Shown here in pieces: positions 59,667 to 64,000 of a stretch of DNA of 64,000 nucleotides. Source of the stretch: Merdimmobilis hominis (GTDB lineage: Bacteria > Bacillota > Clostridia > Oscillospirales > Ruminococcaceae). A program made the translations under genes and the position numbers. Numbering within the stretch: position 1 is the stretch's first letter; each line of letters begins with the position of its first letter. The notes beneath the pieces were generated by a model. It saw only the letters and a list, made by a program, of their open reading frames with translations. It did not search any database and was not told the origin of the DNA. Location of the stretch: contig NZ_LT629939.1 of NCBI RefSeq assembly GCF_900104615.1, forward strand, positions 2,242,123 through 2,306,122, in the 5' to 3' direction.

Positions 59667-61043
59667 ATGGGCGTTACAAATTCCAATAAGCAGATTAGCA
59701 CCCAATATATTGAGTGCGACGGCACTTTTGAAGTCCTTCTTGCTTTGACAGCAGCACCCGATATTGTATCTCATCCAACAGATATTGTGCTGATCCTCGA
59801 CCGCTCCGGCAGCATGGCGGGAAGCCCTTTGGCCAACTTAAAAAGTGGGGCGAAAAAGTTTATTGACATCATCGAAGAAGCTACGGACGGCACCCCAGAC
59901 GGCATGATTGGTTCTGGCAGCCGAATTGGTATAGTCAGTTTTGCCTCTACGGCAACTCAGAACACCCAGCTTATCACCTCGGTAGCGGATTTGAAAAATG
60001 CGATAGACAGTTTGTCCGCCGGCGGGAACACCAACCATGCAGATGCATTTACCAAGGCTACGGAGATGTTCGACCCTGCATCGGGCAATGCCAAGGTCAT
60101 GGTGATGTTCACCGACGGCCAAACCACGACCGGCGGTGACCCCAGCCCCGTAGCGGCTGCTGCCCGGGCACAAGGCATAATCATTTACTGCATCGGTTTG
60201 ATCGGGTCCGATGGGATTGACGTCTCAGTCTTAAACGATTGGGCGACCGATCCAGACGCCTCCCATGTGGCGGTGACCCCCGACGATGCAGAGCTGGAAG
60301 ACCTGTTTGAAGATCTTGCGGCCAATATCACCAAACCCGGTGCCACCAACATTGTTATCAATGAAACGGTGTCCTCCGATTTCCGCATTCTCAGCCTTAT
60401 GGCCCCAACAAAAGGCTCTGCTAATTTGACAGGGCCTACCACCATCCGTTGGACAATCGACGAACTGGGGGTATCCGCCAGCGAAGGTGCGACTTTGGAG
60501 TTCACGGTACAGCATGTTGGCCAGGATTCCGGAATTAAGACCGTCAACGCCTCTATTGAGTATACAGATACGGAGGGCAATGTTGTAACCTTCCCTTCCC
60601 CCACAATTGAAGTGGAGTGTGGGAGGGTGGTCATCCCGGAGGCATGCCCGATCCCAGTGGACGTCACCATCGGGGGCTGTGAAGATTCCGTTGTCATTGA
60701 TGCAGGGGATTCTTATTTGGAATCCCAAGGTAGGATCTTACAGCTGGATGTCAATTTAAAGAATGTTTGCCCCAACAAGAGGGTGGCGTTGGCAGTACTG
60801 CTCACCGAAGTGGATGCCAACGGCGATGAACACTCCCGGGGCATGAAAACCTTCACCATTCCTGCACACACAGCGCCCACTTGCCGCGATGTTTTGGTGC
60901 GCTGCATCAAATTTGTTTTGCCTGAGGATTTGGATGTCTCTGGAGGCACTCCCCTGGCGATGTGCAATCCCCGCAATTTAAAAGTGCGTTTTATCGCCCA
61001 CAACATCGATTCGGATTTCCAGTGCTGTGAATTGGTACTGTAA
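59667..61043 (+). CDS. von Willebrand factor A domain protein
   Basis: A 458-residue protein. Residues about 35-230 are a VWA domain with a complete metal site: DIVLILDRSGSMAG (DxSxS), GNTNHADAF (Thr) and MFTDGQTTTGGDP (Asp). After it come an Ig-like or DUF11-like repeat (DFRILSLMAPTKG ... IEYTDTEGNVVTF) and a C-terminal domain rich in Cys (CPIPVDVTIGGCEDSVVIDAG, RDVLVRCIKFVL, FQCCELVL). No signal peptide is visible. The layout is seen in clostridial spore-surface or adhesion-like proteins. AAAGGAG precedes the ATG. Confidence 0.85.
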   Translation: MGVTNSNKQISTQYIECDGTFEVLLALTAAPDIVSHPTDIVLILDRSGSMAGSPLANLKSGAKKFIDIIEEATDGTPDGMIGSGSRIGIVSFASTATQNTQLITSVADLKNAIDSLSAGGNTNHADAFTKATEMFDPASGNAKVMVMFTDGQTTTGGDPSPVAAAARAQGIIIYCIGLIGSDGIDVSVLNDWATDPDASHVAVTPDDAELEDLFEDLAANITKPGATNIVINETVSSDFRILSLMAPTKGSANLTGPTTIRWTIDELGVSASEGATLEFTVQHVGQDSGIKTVNASIEYTDTEGNVVTFPSPTIEVECGRVVIPEACPIPVDVTIGGCEDSVVIDAGDSYLESQGRILQLDVNLKNVCPNKRVALAVLLTEVDANGDEHSRGMKTFTIPAHTAPTCRDVLVRCIKFVLPEDLDVSGGTPLAMCNPRNLKVRFIAHNIDSDFQCCELVL

Positions 61044-61084
61044 GAAGAACAGAAGGCTATGTCAAAGAGCCCGAGATGTTCTCT

Positions 61085-61140
61085 CTAAAAAGAAGGCTAC
61101 TAGGTTTGTAGAGAGTAAGGATGCTGCGGGACGGGAATCC
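61085..61140 (+). pseudogene. Decayed 3' fragment of the dinB-linked gene
   Basis: AGGTTTGTAGAGAGTAAGGA and the following bases echo the 3' end of the gene at 59024-59275 (TGGTTTGTAGAGGGGAAGGATG). In translation RFVESKDAAGRE against RWFVEGKDAPERE. It marks an old duplication or rearrangement around the VWA gene. Confidence 0.5.
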
Positions 61141-61170
61141 CATAGATAACCTGTTGCTGAATGAAGAAGA

Positions 61171-61213
61171 GAAGGCCCCCTGTCAGGCTCTGTTACCTGA
61201 CTGGGGGCTTTCC
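61171..61213 (+). repeat. Terminator-like stem-loop, copy 2 of a related pair
   Basis: GAAGGCCCCCTGTCAGG pairs with CCTGACTGGGGGCTTTC around CTCTGTTA; resembles the element at 43290-43334. It lies at the left end of the polyvalent-protein remnant. Confidence 0.65.
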
Positions 61214-61219
61214 CTTGCT

Positions 61220-64000
61220 ATGTTAGATGTAAAAGCACATCCCCACAAAGAAGGGAGCTTAGGCTGGGATTATTATACCACCCGGTTTCAATTGGGGGGC
61301 AAAACCTTCGAGGGAACCATCAATATAGCCAACTCACCCAATGGCAGAGTGTTTTATGACATCACAAAAATAAGAGAGATTCCCGGCTCCTATGGGATGC
61401 CGTCCACCCCTGTGGCGACTGTCACACCCATATCCGAGAATCTCTCCACCCCAAGAGTACCACAACTGGGGGAGAAGGTCAATGGGGAGGGACAGCGTGC
61501 CCCCCTCAAGCTGCGGGAGACCGACGGAAGGCCGGGCCTGGTGAGGGATGCCCTCTCCCGCCGGTGGGATACCCGGATGCGCCGGGATGTCGATGCTGCG
61601 GCAAAGCTGGCGAATGTCAGCGTGGTGGTGGAGGAGGATATGGGGGATCTGGACGGCCTCTACGATGGCCGGACCAACACCCTGCACATCTCCGCCAAGG
61701 CCCAGAACCCGGTGAGGGTGGTGCTCACCCACGAGATCACCCACGCCATGAAAACCTCCAACCCGGCGGGATACCGGGAACTGCAATCCGCCGCGTTTCA
61801 GATGATGCAGGAGACCGGGGACTTGGAGCGGGTCAGCGCCATGCTGGGGGAGAGCTATGGGGAGATGACCCAGGACGAGCTCAACGAAGAGCTGGTCGCC
61901 CACTTTATGCAGAACACCATGGAGGACATCGGCCAGTTTGAGCGGCTGATCGGGGTCAACCGCAATGTGGCCCAACGGCTGCTGGACGCCCTGGACAACT
62001 TCCTGCGGCGCAATGCCATCCACTGGAACGATGGGGAAGACAGGACCGCCGGGGTGTGGAGCAGCTACACCTACCACGACCTGGAGGAAGTGCGGGAGAA
62101 ATGGGCGGCCTGCCTGCGTGGGGCCGACCCCAACGCCCCGGGGCGGGACGTGGTGCGGAAGCTGTTTGGAGGCGAGATGGCAGCGGAAGCCCCGATAGAT
62201 GGGATGTACCAGGCCAAAGAGCTGCAAGGGCAGACCCAGCAGGAGGTGTGGAACCAAACGGGCTGGCTGCAAGGCAAAGATGGGCGCTGGCGGTTTGAGA
62301 TCGATGACAGCGGCGCGCAGCTGGACCTGACCAAAGCCGGGCCCGGCGCCACCCTCAAAGATGTGCTCTACCACCCGGAGCTGTTCCGCCAATACCCACA
62401 GCTTGGGGAGGTGGCGGTGAAGTTTCAGCCACTGCCCGATTCGAACACGCTGGCCCGTTACAACAGCCGGAACAACACCATCACCTTTAACACCCAGCCC
62501 AAGGCAAACCCCAGCCACACCCCGTTGGAAGTCACCCTTCACGAGGTCCAGCACGCCATCCAGGCGGAGGAAGGGTTTGCAAGGGGTGGAGATTTGCGGA
62601 GTGCTAGGAACTATAAAATTGAACAATTGCGTAATCTAGCTGAGCATATGCCAGAGTATCAAGAACTTCCGTCCATAGATGCTAAGGATGCCTTCTTGTA
62701 TGATCTTTTTTTAAATACTACACCGATAAGGACAGAAAAAGCGGCACAACAGAGAGCATATGGTGAGTTAATGGGGGAGCAAGAAGCCAGCGAAGTGATG
62801 CTCCGCAAAGATTACTCCCCCCAAGAACGGCGACAGAAAGCACCCCACCAGTATAGTGACCCTTTAGTGGTACTCCAGGATGGAACGCTTGTCCTTGACG
62901 ACGATGCTGACTTCCTCTATGATGAAGGTATCAATCGAGGAGGAGTGGATACAGATGGCGTTGACACCAGAGGAGAAAAAACGGTTAGAGTATCTGGACA
63001 GCTTGTTCAAAGAGAAGGAAGAGGCAGCGATGGAAGAGTACCCCTTCTACGACAACGAGGAGGAGGGATTGGACAGGGAAATGAAGATATTTTACAACAG
63101 CTTTCCAGGGTTGACCGAGGAGGAAGTTCGAAAACTAGATTGGGAACGGGCTCTTCTTCTATCTCGCAGGCACGAAAAATAGCCTCCCCCTCCCGCCAAA
63201 TCGCGCCGGAGCTGATCGAGAAGTACCGGGCCATCCCCAAAGGGGAACACCCTGCCAACGACGTGCAGGTGCCGGCGGCCACCGGGGAAGGGCAGCGCAC
63301 CCGGCAGACCGTCCGCACGGCGCTGGAAAGCCCCCATGCCGACGCCCGGCTCATGGAGCAGACGGAGCAGAAGCTGCGCCAGGGCCTCCTCTCCTATAAA
63401 CCCATCAGCAACGCGGAGGCGCTGCAAAAGGCCAACCAGACCCTGGAAACCGAGGGGTATGACCGTGCCCTGGGCCGGTTTTCTGGGGCCATCGGGGGAG
63501 AGACCGCGGGGGGAGCGCCCACCGGCCGCACCGACAAATACACCATCGCCTTGGGGGAGCGGCTTTTGGCGGAGGCCCAGAACCGTGGGGACACCAAAGC
63601 GGCCATGGACATCCTCTCCCAGCTGGCGGTGGAGGCCACCGTTTCCGGCCAGAACGTCCAGGCCATTTCCATGCTCAAGCGGATGGGCCCCCAAGGGGAG
63701 CTGCTGACCCTCCAAGCGGCGGTTAACCGGCTCAACAACGAACTCGGCAAGAAACAGGCCCAGCAGCGGCAGAAAAACGGGGAGCAGATCGCCCAGCTGG
63801 AAGCCCAGAAGGGGACCGCCCTCAACCAATTGCAGATCGACCAGCTTAACCGGGAGATCGCAAAGCTGTCCGGGGAGATCACCCTGCCCCAGGAAGCGGC
63901 GGCGGACATCCTGTCCCAAACCTCCCCCAAGGGGCTGGAAGAGGCGGTGGAGCGGGCCTATATCCAGGTGGCCAAGCAGGTCCCCGCCGATTGGCTCACC
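61220..64000 (+). CDS. Polyvalent (LPD-type) mobile-element protein, N-terminally cut, 3' end outside window
   Basis: One open frame runs from an ATG at 61220 to the window end (about 925 codons). It is built from modules: a short remnant (YYTTRFQLGGKTFEGTINIANSPNGRVFYDITKIREIPGSYG), a zincin module with HEITH near codon 175 (VVLTHEITHAMK ... LNEELVAHFM), a second one with HEVQH (LEVTLHEVQHAIQAEEGFARGGD ... GELMGEQEAS), and after about 63180 a helical module (AIPKGEHPANDVQVPAATGEGQRTRQTVRTALE ... EAVERAYIQVAKQ). These are typical of giant polyvalent proteins of phages and conjugative elements. Its true N terminus is missing; between 62937 and 63182 the reading is probably accidental (see the nested gene). 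Confidence 0.75.
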   Translation, partial: MLDVKAHPHKEGSLGWDYYTTRFQLGGKTFEGTINIANSPNGRVFYDITKIREIPGSYGMPSTPVATVTPISENLSTPRVPQLGEKVNGEGQRAPLKLRETDGRPGLVRDALSRRWDTRMRRDVDAAAKLANVSVVVEEDMGDLDGLYDGRTNTLHISAKAQNPVRVVLTHEITHAMKTSNPAGYRELQSAAFQMMQETGDLERVSAMLGESYGEMTQDELNEELVAHFMQNTMEDIGQFERLIGVNRNVAQRLLDALDNFLRRNAIHWNDGEDRTAGVWSSYTYHDLEEVREKWAACLRGADPNAPGRDVVRKLFGGEMAAEAPIDGMYQAKELQGQTQQEVWNQTGWLQGKDGRWRFEIDDSGAQLDLTKAGPGATLKDVLYHPELFRQYPQLGEVAVKFQPLPDSNTLARYNSRNNTITFNTQPKANPSHTPLEVTLHEVQHAIQAEEGFARGGDLRSARNYKIEQLRNLAEHMPEYQELPSIDAKDAFLYDLFLNTTPIRTEKAAQQRAYGELMGEQEASEVMLRKDYSPQERRQKAPHQYSDPLVVLQDGTLVLDDDADFLYDEGINRGGVDTDGVDTRGEKTVRVSGQLVQREGRGSDGRVPLLRQRGGGIGQGNEDILQQLSRVDRGGSSKTRLGTGSSSISQARKIASPSRQIAPELIEKYRAIPKGEHPANDVQVPAATGEGQRTRQTVRTALESPHADARLMEQTEQKLRQGLLSYKPISNAEALQKANQTLETEGYDRALGRFSGAIGGETAGGAPTGRTDKYTIALGERLLAEAQNRGDTKAAMDILSQLAVEATVSGQNVQAISMLKRMGPQGELLTLQAAVNRLNNELGKKQAQQRQKNGEQIAQLEAQKGTALNQLQIDQLNREIAKLSGEITLPQEAAADILSQTSPKGLEEAVERAYIQVAKQVPADWLT
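62955..63182 (+). CDS. Small protein gene nested in the polyvalent frame
   Basis: A 75-residue protein in another frame: MALTPEEKKRLEYLDSLFKE, then KEEAAMEEYPFYDNEEEGLDREMKIFYNSF and PGLTEEEVRKLDWERALLLSRRHEK. It looks like a normal helical acidic protein and has GAGGAGGAG nine bases before its ATG, while the polyvalent frame over the same DNA is rich in Gly, Arg and Ser as shadow frames are. I think this is the real gene and the long frame was joined through it. Function unknown. Confidence 0.65.
   Translation: MALTPEEKKRLEYLDSLFKEKEEAAMEEYPFYDNEEEGLDREMKIFYNSFPGLTEEEVRKLDWERALLLSRRHEK

Noticed and set aside
61334..62626. A 430-codon minus-strand frame
   Set aside because: The plus strand carries two zinc-peptidase motifs in the same stretch; the minus frame is a leucine/proline-rich shadow.

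Overview
The window reads as a chromosomal segment of a low-G+C-phylum (Firmicutes) anaerobe, most likely a gut-type member of the Clostridia (Oscillospirales-like). The reasons are a complete selenocysteine-dependent glycine reductase operon with its tandem glycine riboswitch, the selenocysteine machinery (tRNA-Sec, SelB, SelA), two small Spo0A C-terminal-like proteins, RsgI-like anti-sigma proteins, DIP1984/DUF5058/DUF4397 family genes, and strong AAGGAGG-type ribosome binding sites with frequent TTG/GTG starts. The species is not identified.

Layout. 1-5.4 kb: end of a sensor kinase, an XRE regulator, GNAT plus thymidine kinase, an SDR dehydrogenase and a DUF5058-type membrane pair. 5.4-8.1 kb: an NMT1/SsuA-like ABC importer. 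8.2-13.1 kb: odd small regulators, a ribbon-helix-helix protein in repeat-rich intergenic DNA, a DUF3810 membrane protease-like protein and an exported alpha/beta hydrolase-membrane fusion. 13.4-18.8 kb: YibE/F, DIP1984, a structured RNA candidate (15.1-15.3 kb), and an ECF sigma/RsgI-like cluster with an Asp-rich repeat protein. 18.9-36.4 kb is a selenium/glycine island: tRNA-Sec, selB, selA, a DUF401 permease, the grdX-E-B-trxB-trxA-grdA-grdC-grdD operon on the minus strand, and a divergent selenium supply set (cysteine-desulfurase-like protein, YedE, TusA-like and DUF3343 proteins). selD is not in the window.

36.5-43.3 kb: a nitronate monooxygenase under a perfect inverted repeat; an ArsR-CobW fusion, thioredoxin-like and ArsP-type permease operon under an ArsR-like operator; then a decayed stretch with remnants of dltB, a lipoprotein, a membrane protein and an alpha/beta hydrolase around one intact flavodoxin lipoprotein. 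43.5-57.6 kb: tRNA-Ala(CGC), an amidohydrolase, a lysine-riboswitch-controlled amino acid permease, a CorA transporter, two M20 amidohydrolases, a GH25 lysozyme, a stand-alone Spo0A_C protein, an UppS-family protein with an apparent AUU start, and a divergent HxlR regulator/CDCPAC protein pair. 57.7-61.0 kb: an SOS-type dinB operon and a von Willebrand factor A protein. 61.2-64.0 kb: a truncated phage/conjugative-element polyvalent protein running off the window.

Working together: glycine is sensed by the riboswitch and reduced by the Grd complex (GrdA and GrdB each read an in-frame UGA as selenocysteine) with electrons from TrxB/TrxA; SelA, SelB and tRNA-Sec supply decoding, and YedE and its neighbours probably handle selenium. 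Lysine uptake, M20 peptidases and the amidohydrolase fit an amino-acid and peptide fermenting lifestyle.
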